This document shows, in pieces, positions 1-5,183 of a stretch of 6,918 bases of DNA. The stretch spans positions 1 to 6,918 of the forward strand of contig JAJDEL010000064.1 in NCBI GenBank assembly GCA_029259835.1, in the 5' to 3' direction. Under the pieces are notes generated by a model that saw only the letters and a list, made by a program, of their open reading frames with translations, was not told where the DNA came from and did not search any database. The DNA is from Planctomicrobium sp. GTDB taxonomy: Bacteria; Planctomycetota; Planctomycetia; Planctomycetales; Planctomycetaceae. A program made the translations under genes and the position numbers. The stretch's first letter is position 1. Each line of letters opens with the position of its first letter.

Positions 1-308
1 TCGGCGTCGACCATCAACTCTCGGTCACTGTAAGCAGCATTCGAGACAAGTCCGTTGATCTCGCCCCATTCTTCAACAACGTCCGCAACGATTTTTTCAA
101 TGTCGGCCTGAACGGACACATCCCCTTGCAGGACAAGTGCATTCCTCCCCAGCGAACGAATTTCCGCAGCGATGCTCTCCGCCGCTTCAGAATTCGAACG
201 ATAATTGATCGCCACATCCGCTCCTGCACGCGCAAGCTCCAGTGCACAGCCTCTTCCAATGCCCTGCGAGGCACCAGTGACCAGAAATTTTTGGTTCGTC
301 AGATCCAT
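1..308 (-). CDS. Short-chain dehydrogenase/reductase (SDR), N-terminal part, runs off window
   Basis: The first 102 residues of a classical SDR oxidoreductase are present; the catalytic half with the Tyr-x3-Lys motif lies beyond the left edge. The nucleotide-binding Rossmann motif TGASQGIG is at residues 11-18, an acidic residue in GDV at 62-64 would sit near the adenine, and NAA at 90-92 stands where SDRs usually have NAG. The Arg in NYRSN (35-39), just after the second strand, suggests NADP(H) preference. The ATG at 306-308 places the Rossmann motif at the normal distance from the N-terminus; a GTTGAGA stretch upstream is only a weak ribosome site. It is separated from the microcompartment operon by the terminator at 435-476, so it is probably a separate transcription unit. 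The substrate cannot be told; FabG-like or sugar dehydrogenase roles are both possible. Confidence 0.9.
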   Translation of the reverse strand, partial: MDLTNQKFLVTGASQGIGRGCALELARAGADVAINYRSNSEAAESIAAEIRSLGRNALVLQGDVSVQADIEKIVADVVEEWGEINGLVSNAAYSDRELMVDA

Positions 309-373
309 TTCTCAACTCATCAACTGTTACTAATTCGAACTCAGTTTGATCCTGAGAATAACAGATGCGAATC

Positions 374-397
374 GTTCCCCCAAACGAGTTTGGGAAC
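374..397. promoter_or_regulatory. Imperfect palindrome upstream of the SDR gene, possible operator
   Basis: The arms GTTCCCccAAAC (374-385) and GTTTGGGAAC (388-397) pair except for two extra Cs, around a 2-base centre. No T-run follows on either strand, so it is not a terminator. It lies between the aldolase terminator and the SDR start, where the SDR promoter should be, which makes a transcription-factor site plausible. I could not identify convincing -35/-10 boxes. The family of any binding protein is unknown. Confidence 0.35.
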
Positions 398-434
398 TGA
401 CCAAAATCAGCAATTTTGTTGTGATTGCAAATAC

Positions 435-476
435 AAAAAAGCACACTCACAGAACAATTGTCTACGAGTGTGCTTT
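435..476 (-). terminator. Rho-independent terminator after the aldolase gene
   Basis: On the minus strand an 11-bp perfect stem AAAGCACACTC/GAGTGTGCTTT (arms 466-476 and 438-448) is followed by a T-run (complement of A435-440; the first three Ts pair in the stem). The 17-base loop contains a near-palindrome around ACAATTGT and may fold further. It lies about 45 bases past the aldolase stop. The stem is moderately GC-rich, and the structure is the clearest terminator in the window. It would end the BMC transcript and insulate the SDR gene. Confidence 0.85.
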
Positions 477-522
477 ATAAGTTCAACTCAAATGTGACAT
501 CACGAAGATGTCTTCGAAGTGC

Positions 523-1410
523 TTACGATGCTTTCAGAGCAGCAATCACTTCGTCGGTGATCGCTTTAACGAGAGCGTCCATGTTGCCGATGCCTGCTTG
601 ACCGCCGTTTGCTGACGGCTGTTGGAGGTAGCCAGGGTAGCTCGGAGGTGCTTCGAACGCTTTCGTTTGAGGCGCTGGAGCGTTCATTTCGGAGTACCCC
701 TCACGGAAAGCAGAGTTGCCACAGAGGTCGCAGTCTTCCATGTGGAAACGTGGATCATCAAATCCGAGTTTCTTCTTCAGGTCGAGCAACTCGCGTGATT
801 CCCGCTCGTCCAGATAAGTTAAACCACCAATTTCTTTGGACAGAATGAGAATGCGACAATACGCATCGAGGATCTCAGTCTTCCAGTACGCTTCTTCAAG
901 TGTTTTCCCGAAGCTGACAGTTCCGTGGTTCGTCAGGATGATCGTGTTCGTCGACTTCAAAAATGGCAGAACTGTATCTGCAAACTTTTGTCCGCCTGGT
1001 GTTTCGTACGGAGCGAGTGGAACTTCGCCCATGAAAACTTCAATCTCTGGCAAGACACATTGTGGAATTGCTTCACGAGCGACAGCGAATGCGGTTGCGT
1101 GCGGTGGGTGACAGTGAACGACAGCCTTCACGTCTGGGCGATGTTCCATGATTGCCAGGTGCAGCAGGATTTCACTCGTTCGTTTTTTGACACCTGCAAG
1201 CTGATTCCCTTTGAGGTCGACCATGCAAATATCGTCAGGCTTCATAAAGCCTTTGCAGATCATCGTCGGGCTACAAAGAACTTCGTCCTCGCCAACACGG
1301 TAGGAGATGTTCCCATCGTTCGCAGCTGCGAAACCTTTGGTGTAAACACGACGTCCGATCTCGCAGATCCAGTCTTTAATTTCCGGGTTGTTGAAAAGTG
1401 GATGGTACAT
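523..1410 (-). CDS. Class II (Zn-dependent) aldolase, fuculose/rhamnulose-1-phosphate type, with C-terminal encapsulation peptide
   Basis: This 295-residue aldolase is predicted to cleave L-fuculose-1-phosphate or L-rhamnulose-1-phosphate into DHAP and L-lactaldehyde inside the microcompartment. The class II aldolase/adducin domain spans about 5-215. HCH at 99-101 and NHG at 161-163 give zinc ligands His99, His101 and His162, and Glu80 is the candidate catalytic acid/base. The Glu-His (19) and His-His (63) spacings equal those I recall for E. coli FucA (Glu73, His92, His155). NDGNIS at 31-36 fits the phosphate loop. FucA is about 215 residues; the extra 80 here contain a CDLC pair (227-230), a Pro/Gly-rich linker (about 243-275) and an amphipathic helix (277-294), which looks like an encapsulation peptide. 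It is the last gene before the terminator. It corresponds to the signature aldolase of PVM-type BMCs (called PvmN in Planctomyces limnophilus, from memory). The exact sugar is not fixed by sequence. Confidence 0.93.
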   Translation of the reverse strand: MYHPLFNNPEIKDWICEIGRRVYTKGFAAANDGNISYRVGEDEVLCSPTMICKGFMKPDDICMVDLKGNQLAGVKKRTSEILLHLAIMEHRPDVKAVVHCHPPHATAFAVAREAIPQCVLPEIEVFMGEVPLAPYETPGGQKFADTVLPFLKSTNTIILTNHGTVSFGKTLEEAYWKTEILDAYCRILILSKEIGGLTYLDERESRELLDLKKKLGFDDPRFHMEDCDLCGNSAFREGYSEMNAPAPQTKAFEAPPSYPGYLQQPSANGGQAGIGNMDALVKAITDEVIAALKAS

Positions 1411-1426
1411 GAGGTTCTCACTCTCT

Positions 1427-1459
1427 GGTCTAGGGTTGAGTGTCTAGCGTCTAGACGTG
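1427..1459. repeat. CTAG-rich intergenic repeat, copy 1
   Basis: Three CTAG tetramers (1430, 1444, 1451) fall in 25 bases, in the frame GGTCTAGGG-n-GTGTCTAG-n-GTCTAG-n-GTG. Copy 2 at 2786-2818 aligns almost base for base. The copy lies between pentamer C and the aldolase, and its third CTAG supplies the TAG stop of pentamer C. Confidence 0.7.
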
Positions 1460-1738
1460 TTTAATATCGACAATATCGAGCAATGCTGCACAGTATGCAT
1501 CGATCGGTTTTTGATCTGGATGAAAAGGTGCGGAAGCTTCAGCGCTTTCACTGATTGCAATGATTGATCCTGCTCCGGAACCAAACTCATCAAACACGAT
1601 GAACGGCTCACTTCGCCCACCTTCTTTACCAGTGAGAGCTGGGATGTCGAGCGGCACAACTACCTTCCAGGTGCTTCCCTGAATTGAGGGATGGCACTTT
1701 GAAAGTGTGACATTGCCGATGACTTCGCCGATTCTCAT
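1451..1738 (-). CDS. EutN/CcmL-family BMC vertex protein (pentamer C)
   Basis: This 95-residue protein has the length and pattern of BMC-P shell pentamers, which cap the vertices of the polyhedral shell. Features seen: the N-terminal strand IGEVIGNVTLS (2-12), a basic strand with VVVPL (26-30), FDEFGSGAGSII (49-60), matching the family's DxxGAGxGexV turn, and the end strand PIDAYCAALLDIVDI (78-92), matching PIDAAVVGIVD. The start has no obvious Shine-Dalgarno; the ATG fits because the family begins with this strand. The TAG stop comes from CTAG repeat copy 1. It lies between the EutQ/RpiB-like gene and the aldolase, and is one of three divergent pentamer paralogues here, as is usual for PVM-type loci. 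Its specific structural role, as opposed to that of the other two, cannot be told. Confidence 0.92.
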   Translation of the reverse strand: MRIGEVIGNVTLSKCHPSIQGSTWKVVVPLDIPALTGKEGGRSEPFIVFDEFGSGAGSIIAISESAEASAPFHPDQKPIDAYCAALLDIVDIKHV

Positions 1739-1772
1739 TGGATTGCTAGGTGTTTGGAAATTGAAGGTTGAA

Positions 1773-1786
1773 AGAACAATTGTTCT
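1773..1786. promoter_or_regulatory. 14-bp perfect palindrome between the EutQ/RpiB-like gene and pentamer C
   Basis: AGAACAATTGTTCT is fully self-complementary. It overlaps the stop codon of the upstream gene and lies 35 bases before the pentamer C start. Eleven of its bases, AGAACAATTGT, recur at 451-461 in the loop of the terminator. It could be a protein-binding site or a small mRNA hairpin. A perfect 14-bp palindrome has roughly a 0.4 chance expectation in a window this size, so it may be coincidental. Confidence 0.3.
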
Positions 1787-2453
1787 ACTGTGTTATCGCT
1801 CTCAAAACATTTTTGAGTTCGAAGTACGAACGATCCGTCGGATCGAGGCACCAGACGTTTGCTCGTAGTTGTTTTCGGACAGCTTTCACATCACCAGTAT
1901 CGTTAACGATAACCGCTTTGACTTTCTCGTTGCGATTCGCAAAACACGCGGCTCTGTGAGTCTGCTCGACAAAAATCAAAACCGTTCCAACTCCGCTTCG
2001 ACAAATTTCACTGATCGCATACTTCGCTGCATCGTCAGGGCAACTCAACAATTCTTCGCTGAAATCCCTTAAATCCGAAATCGCTGAACGAACGGCTTCT
2101 GTGTGCCGAACGATGGCAACACTGAGTTTCGACTTGCCTACAGGCTGTCGATTGTCGGAATTCGATTTCTTGAGTTTCGTAATATCGCTACGGTTAATCG
2201 TAAGTTGACGTTCTCGGATCAGGTCGTTTGCGGCCGGAGTGACAATCGATTTATTGGGAATTTGAATCGACTGTCCAGTCTGAACGTTCTCCAACACATC
2301 GGCAGTGATGACTGTTTCAGTGATCTTAAAACTCTGTACAGTCTTCGCCGATGATGCTTGACTAACCACGGATTCCGTACGTTGCTCATTCGGGCTGAGT
2401 TGGCTCAGCACGTTGGCAACAATACGGTCGATCGTGGTTGTGGAGACTGTCAT
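1785..2453 (-). CDS. BMC-associated protein of unclear role: encapsulation-like peptide + EutQ/EutT-like segment + RpiB-like domain
   Basis: I do not recognise this 222-residue protein as a named gene. Residues 4-20 (STTTIDRIVANVLSQLS) form an amphipathic helix very like the N-terminus of the aldehyde dehydrogenase, followed by a Ser/Gln-rich linker to about 42. Residues 47-86 run ITADVLENVQTG ... IVTPAANDLIRER, the pattern I know from the N-termini of EutQ/EutT-type proteins (ITxxDV...IITPxAxD). Residues 110-222 resemble the ribose-5-phosphate isomerase B fold: CPDDAAKYAISEIC, CFANRNEKVKAVIVND, ANVWCLDP and FELKNVLR align with the family's DYPD, ANK...RA and NVL segments. The catalytic CGTG loop is replaced by FVEQTH (161-166), so isomerase activity is doubtful. 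Start: a GTG at 2492 would extend it but lies inside the hairpin 2481-2513, whereas the ATG at 2453 begins at the helix. It is likely cargo or a scaffold. Domain calls are by eye. Confidence 0.8.
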   Translation of the reverse strand: MTVSTTTIDRIVANVLSQLSPNEQRTESVVSQASSAKTVQSFKITETVITADVLENVQTGQSIQIPNKSIVTPAANDLIRERQLTINRSDITKLKKSNSDNRQPVGKSKLSVAIVRHTEAVRSAISDLRDFSEELLSCPDDAAKYAISEICRSGVGTVLIFVEQTHRAACFANRNEKVKAVIVNDTGDVKAVRKQLRANVWCLDPTDRSYFELKNVLRAITQ

Positions 2454-2480
2454 TATCTGCGTGTTCAATTTCAGTTGCTT

Positions 2481-2513
2481 GCTCCGCCACACATCTGAAA
2501 TGTGTGACGGAGC
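2481..2513 (-). other. Stable intercistronic hairpin between pentamer B and the EutQ/RpiB-like gene
   Basis: Two 14-base arms (2481-2494 and 2500-2513) pair with a single C/A mismatch (2487/2507) around a 5-base loop. There is no T-run after it on the minus strand, so it is not a standard terminator. Placed between a stop (2523) and the next start (2453), it could protect mRNA ends, mark a cleavage site or set translation of the downstream gene. Confidence 0.65.
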
Positions 2514-2522
2514 GATGAATCT

Positions 2523-2780
2523 CTACTCGTCCGGTTGCCCGATGACGATCCAGCGAATTGGCGTGTTGTCGGCTCCGACGACTTCGCGAATCAATTTTCC
2601 GTCTGAACAAATCATCACATCTTGTCCGACCTGACTCCCAAGTTCATCAATCACAATAATCGGCGTTCCATCGCTCTCCCGGTCGGTCAACAACGGCTGC
2701 ACCACCAACATCCGCCACCCATTCAGAGAAGCATGTTTGACAGTCGCTGTCGCGTGACCAATGACGGTGGCAGTTTGCAT
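2523..2780 (-). CDS. EutN/CcmL-family BMC vertex protein (pentamer B)
   Basis: At 85 residues this is the shortest of the three pentamer paralogues. The N-terminal strand ATVIGHATATVKHASLNG (4-21), the strand LVVQPL (25-30) and the turn IDELGSQVGQDVMI (44-57) follow the EutN/CcmL pattern, with GSQVGQ in place of GAGxGE. The C-terminal part is divergent: TPIRWIVIGQPDE (73-85) stands where the family has PIDAAVVGIVD, and the insert SDGKLIREVVGADN (59-72) replaces the small GSAA-type loop. It should still form a pentamer for shell vertices. No ribosome site is visible: CTAG repeat copy 2 begins 6 bases upstream of the ATG. It follows the four-helix-bundle gene. Because of the divergent C-terminus its exterior surface probably differs from those of pentamers A and C. 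Confidence 0.9.
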   Translation of the reverse strand: MQTATVIGHATATVKHASLNGWRMLVVQPLLTDRESDGTPIIVIDELGSQVGQDVMICSDGKLIREVVGADNTPIRWIVIGQPDE

Positions 2781-2785
2781 GGGTT

Positions 2786-2818
2786 GGTCTAGGGGGGAAG
2801 TGTCTAGGGTCTAGTGTG
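2786..2818. repeat. CTAG-rich intergenic repeat, copy 2
   Basis: Three CTAG tetramers (2789, 2804, 2811) share the layout of copy 1, and a fourth CTAG is nearby at 2830. The CTAG at 2804 gives the stop of the four-helix-bundle gene, and the repeat lies directly against the start of pentamer B. A 13-base string TTGCTAGGTGTTT at 2827-2839 also occurs at 1743-1755, just upstream of pentamer C. Confidence 0.7.
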
Positions 2819-3181
2819 GGTGGAGGTTGCTAGGTGTTTTCTGAAGCCGCTTAAAATTCTGGCGAGTCGGTCAGCATTGTTTCGAGATTCATTGTATTGT
2901 TCGTCACTGAGAAATTGTTGTCGTTTTGCGATTTCGATGTGTGAGACCACTTCCATTAACGAGCCGTAGGCGATTTCTATAAATCGTGCGTTATCTTTGT
3001 TTGATGTTTTCCCTGATCCTTCTGCAATGTTTGCGGAGATCGAAACCGCCGCTCTTCGTATTTGACTGGTCAGTCCAAACTGTTCTTCTCTCGGAAATCG
3101 TCGTGTCATTTCGTAAATGTCATCGCAAAACGAAATCGCAAACTGCCACGCATCCAACTTCTCAAACCGAAACTCCACCAT
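2804..3181 (-). CDS. Four-helix-bundle protein, S23 / 23S rRNA intervening-sequence protein family
   Basis: This 125-residue protein matches the S23-type four-helix-bundle family throughout: FEKLDAWQFA (6-15), IYEMTRRFPREEQFGLTSQIRRAAVSI (22-48), the signature NIAEGSGK (51-58), RFIEIAYGSLMEV (67-79) and a last helix with RLARILSGF (105-113). The family was first seen inside 23S rRNA intervening sequences, but most members stand alone; the function is unknown and they form pentamers in solved structures. There is no rRNA here. It is not a known microcompartment component, sits inside the shell operon and is flanked on both sides by CTAG repeats, so it looks like a guest gene. The tail after residue 117 (TSTHTRP) and the stop are encoded by repeat copy 2. 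A purine-rich GGGGGAAGAGAAA stretch precedes the ATG. No encapsulation peptide is seen. Confidence 0.92.
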   Translation of the reverse strand: MVEFRFEKLDAWQFAISFCDDIYEMTRRFPREEQFGLTSQIRRAAVSISANIAEGSGKTSNKDNARFIEIAYGSLMEVVSHIEIAKRQQFLSDEQYNESRNNADRLARILSGFRKHLATSTHTRP

Positions 3182-3187
3182 TTTCTC

Positions 3188-3221
3188 TTCCCCCTAGACA
3201 CTAGCCCCTCATCCCTAGACG
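3188..3221. repeat. CTAG-rich intergenic repeat, copy 3 (inverted relative to copies 1 and 2)
   Basis: CTAG occurs at 3194, 3201 and 3215. Read on the minus strand it has GTCTAGGGATGAGGGGCTAG followed by TGTCTAGGGGGA, which closely matches one arm of copy 4. The CTAG at 3215 supplies the stop of the aldehyde dehydrogenase. The copy also provides the purine-rich leader of the four-helix-bundle gene. Confidence 0.7.
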
Positions 3222-4720
3222 ACACGTAACTCATCCACCATTACGCATCTTCGTGTTCTCGTAAACGTTCCTGGGTTCGTCACTCCTTCTCCAGTTGGAG
3301 TTGCGACACTGAAGGAGAGATAGCCTTCACCACCGAGTCCCAGACCAGCCATGGATGGACCATTTTTGACAAACAGAGTCGTGTTCATCAGCTTGCCCAT
3401 GACTGTCATTGCGTGGACATTTCGCGAGTGGATAATCGCTGTGTGTCCGAATCCGTGTTCAAATTCGTAGGCGAGTTCGATTGCGTGCATCGTGTCGCGG
3501 GCGCGGACGAAAGGAATGAACGGCATCATTTGTTCTTCTGGAACGAATGGGTTGTTCGTATCCGTTTCGCCATAAAGAATTTGAGTGTTTACAGGGACAT
3601 TCAATCCTATTTGACGAGCGAGTACAGCAGGGTCGGCGCCGATGAAATCACGGTTTAACATCGGATGCCCACCTGGTTCTTTGGGAGGAGCAAACGCGAG
3701 TTTCGTCAGGGCGTCAACTTGTTGAGCATTCAAGAGGTAACCACCGTGGCGACCGACAGCTTCCATTAATTGATCGAAGATGCTCTGAACGGCGAAGACT
3801 TCTTTTTCACCAATGCAAAGCAAGTTGTTATCGAAGGCGGCTCCAGCAACGATCGATTTTGCTGCATTTTCGAGGTCTGCTGAATCATCAACAACCACAG
3901 GTGGGTTTCCAGGACCGGCGACAACAGCTCGTTTCTTCGCTCCCAGAGCTGCACTGCCAACTGCCGGTCCACCAGTCACGCACAGCATTCGAACTTTGCG
4001 ATGGTGGAAAATTTCGTTCGCCGATTCAATGGTTGGGTTTCCGATAATCGTGATCAGGTTTTCAATTCCGATCTTAGCAGCAATTGCTTTATTGAATTCT
4101 CGAACTCCTTCGCAAGCAATATTTCTACCAGATGGATGTGGGTTGAAAATGATGCTGTTCCCGGCAGCAACCATGTTAACGATGTTGCCTGCCAAAGTTG
4201 GCAGCGAATGAGTCACAGGTGTGATGGCACCGATCACTCCGAACGGTGCTCGCTCTTCAAGTGCAATCCCGTGGTCACCACTAAAGCAAGTCGGACGCAA
4301 CCACTCGGTGCCTGGAACATCTTTGATAATTTTCAGCTTGGCAATTTTGTGATCGAGTCGACCGATTTTCGTCTCTGCGAATTCTTTGGTACCCCATTCT
4401 TCAGCACGCTGTTCGCACATCGTTTTGACGATGTCGATCACGGTGGCACGGTCGGCAATCGTCTGCTTGCTCAATTGCAAAAAAGCATTGTGAGCCGCAG
4501 CGACGGCTTCATCGACCGAATCAAAGACTCCATAATTGCCACCACCGCCGTCGTTCACGCTCGAAGCGGAAACACTCGATGCGACACCGTTCGAGACGAC
4601 TGGGATACCGTTAGGATTCGTAGTGACACGCTGTCCGCCGTTAACTTGCTGAGGCGATTTCCCCAGTTCGGAAAGAACTTCTTCAACGACGGCTCGGATA
4701 GTAGTTTCAGTTGCGTTCAT
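3215..4720 (-). CDS. CoA-acylating aldehyde dehydrogenase (EutE/PduP-like) with N-terminal encapsulation peptide
   Basis: This 501-residue enzyme is predicted to oxidise lactaldehyde (or a related short aldehyde) with NAD+ and CoA to an acyl-CoA inside the shell. Residues 4-20 ([17 protein letters not shown]) form an amphipathic encapsulation-peptide-like helix, followed by a Gly/Ser/Asn-rich linker (about 22-63). The aldehyde dehydrogenase domain starts near 65. [19 protein letters not shown] (157-175), IIFNPHPSG (190-198) and VTGGPAVG (248-255) are the NAD-binding segments, and Cys302 in [11 protein letters not shown] (298-308) is the catalytic cysteine, in the context typical of the EutE/PduP branch rather than of hydrolytic aldehyde dehydrogenases. 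The length fits that branch plus a longer linker. The ATG at 4720 is chosen because the peptide begins right after it; only a weak GGGA lies upstream. The preceding junction has the hairpin 4762-4792. The true aldehyde substrate is inferred from the neighbouring aldolase. Confidence 0.95.
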   Translation of the reverse strand: MNATETTIRAVVEEVLSELGKSPQQVNGGQRVTTNPNGIPVVSNGVASSVSASSVNDGGGGNYGVFDSVDEAVAAAHNAFLQLSKQTIADRATVIDIVKTMCEQRAEEWGTKEFAETKIGRLDHKIAKLKIIKDVPGTEWLRPTCFSGDHGIALEERAPFGVIGAITPVTHSLPTLAGNIVNMVAAGNSIIFNPHPSGRNIACEGVREFNKAIAAKIGIENLITIIGNPTIESANEIFHHRKVRMLCVTGGPAVGSAALGAKKRAVVAGPGNPPVVVDDSADLENAAKSIVAGAAFDNNLLCIGEKEVFAVQSIFDQLMEAVGRHGGYLLNAQQVDALTKLAFAPPKEPGGHPMLNRDFIGADPAVLARQIGLNVPVNTQILYGETDTNNPFVPEEQMMPFIPFVRARDTMHAIELAYEFEHGFGHTAIIHSRNVHAMTVMGKLMNTTLFVKNGPSMAGLGLGGEGYLSFSVATPTGEGVTNPGTFTRTRRCVMVDELRVV

Positions 4721-4761
4721 TATAAAAATTCCCGATTGGGGATCGTGATGTAAAAAGAGCG

Positions 4762-4792
4762 TTTAGCCGGACACTTCAAGTGTCCGGCTAAA
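4762..4792 (-). other. Perfect 15-bp intercistronic hairpin between pentamer A and the aldehyde dehydrogenase
   Basis: The arms TTTAGCCGGACACTT (4762-4776) and its exact complement (4778-4792) flank a single central base; a real loop would open to about 5 bases. On the minus strand a run of five Ts follows, but only after 5 more bases, so it is at best a weak or leaky terminator. It lies 9 bases past the pentamer A stop and could let shell and enzyme levels differ. Confidence 0.7.
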
Positions 4793-4801
4793 TGTAATTT
4801 T

Positions 4802-5113
4802 CTACTTTCCGTTTTCGTAAATCGAACTCTCAGCAACGCGAACGTTGTCCACGATGCCGATGATGGCGCAATCGATCGGAAGTGTTTTTGTATCTTCGGT
4901 AAAGCGAGCGCTTGACCCTTGCACGATCAGAACGACTTCGCCTTCGCCAGCACCAACGGCATCGACGGCGATGAACGTCCGTCCTGTCGGCTTGAGCGAA
5001 TCTTTCTTCGCTTCATCAATCCGCAACGGTTCCACAATAAACAACGTTTGACCAACCATAGAGTTGACCTTGTGCGTTGCTGTGACGTTGCCAGTAATTT
5101 TCGCTAGAAACAT
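4802..5113 (-). CDS. EutN/CcmL-family BMC vertex protein (pentamer A)
   Basis: At 103 residues this is the most canonical of the three pentamer paralogues. FLAKITGNVTATHK (2-15) gives the first strand and the GNVxAT motif, FIVEPLRI (25-32) the third, FIAVDAVGAGEGEVVLIVQGSSAR (47-70) the conserved turn and basic end, and LPIDCAIIGIVDNV (78-91) the closing strand. An insert of about 10 residues around 34-44 (EAKKDSLKPTG) is common in EutN proteins. It should form pentamers that close the shell vertices. It sits between the kinase and the aldehyde dehydrogenase genes. The upstream region shows no Shine-Dalgarno but carries the long inverted repeat 5130-5183. Its ATG is 15 bases from that repeat, so structure could affect its translation. 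Confidence 0.95.
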   Translation of the reverse strand: MFLAKITGNVTATHKVNSMVGQTLFIVEPLRIDEAKKDSLKPTGRTFIAVDAVGAGEGEVVLIVQGSSARFTEDTKTLPIDCAIIGIVDNVRVAESSIYENGK

Positions 5114-5129
5114 GATGTGTTCGCTAAGG

Positions 5130-5183
5130 GTTGAGAGTTGAGGCGTTTATCGTTGAGCATTTCTCAACGCCTCAACACTCAAC
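5130..5183 (-). other. 18-bp inverted repeat overlapping the end of the kinase gene
   Basis: The arms 5130-5147 and 5166-5183 pair with one mismatch (5136/5177). The 18-base loop holds a competing 7-bp hairpin (5151-5157 with 5163-5169), so two folds exclude each other. The right arm covers the last codons and TGA of the kinase. The repeated unit is GTTGAGwGTTGAGGCGTT. It precedes pentamer A by 15 bases. Confidence 0.65.

Noticed and set aside
187..450. Minus-strand frame across the aldolase-SDR gap
   Set aside because: It runs through the terminator stem and overlaps the SDR start in another frame; the SDR frame has clear Rossmann motifs and this one has none.
925..1464. Plus-strand open frame (about 179 codons) opposite the aldolase
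   Set aside because: Antisense to conserved aldolase motifs including the zinc-site histidines; no recognisable domain and no ribosome site.
2804..3181. Four-helix-bundle gene as part of an rRNA intervening sequence
   Set aside because: There is no 23S rRNA sequence on either side; the neighbours are protein genes.
4001..4753. Long plus-strand open frame (about 250 codons) opposite the aldehyde dehydrogenase
   Set aside because: It lies wholly antisense to the N-terminal half of a well-supported enzyme, its translation has no family motif, and it is rich in the residues expected from reverse reading of a biased coding strand.
4751..4792. Hairpin 4762-4792 as a full rho-independent terminator
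   Set aside because: The T-run starts 5 bases after the stem and is only five long, and the dehydrogenase downstream needs the same transcript since no promoter is evident; kept as an intercistronic hairpin.
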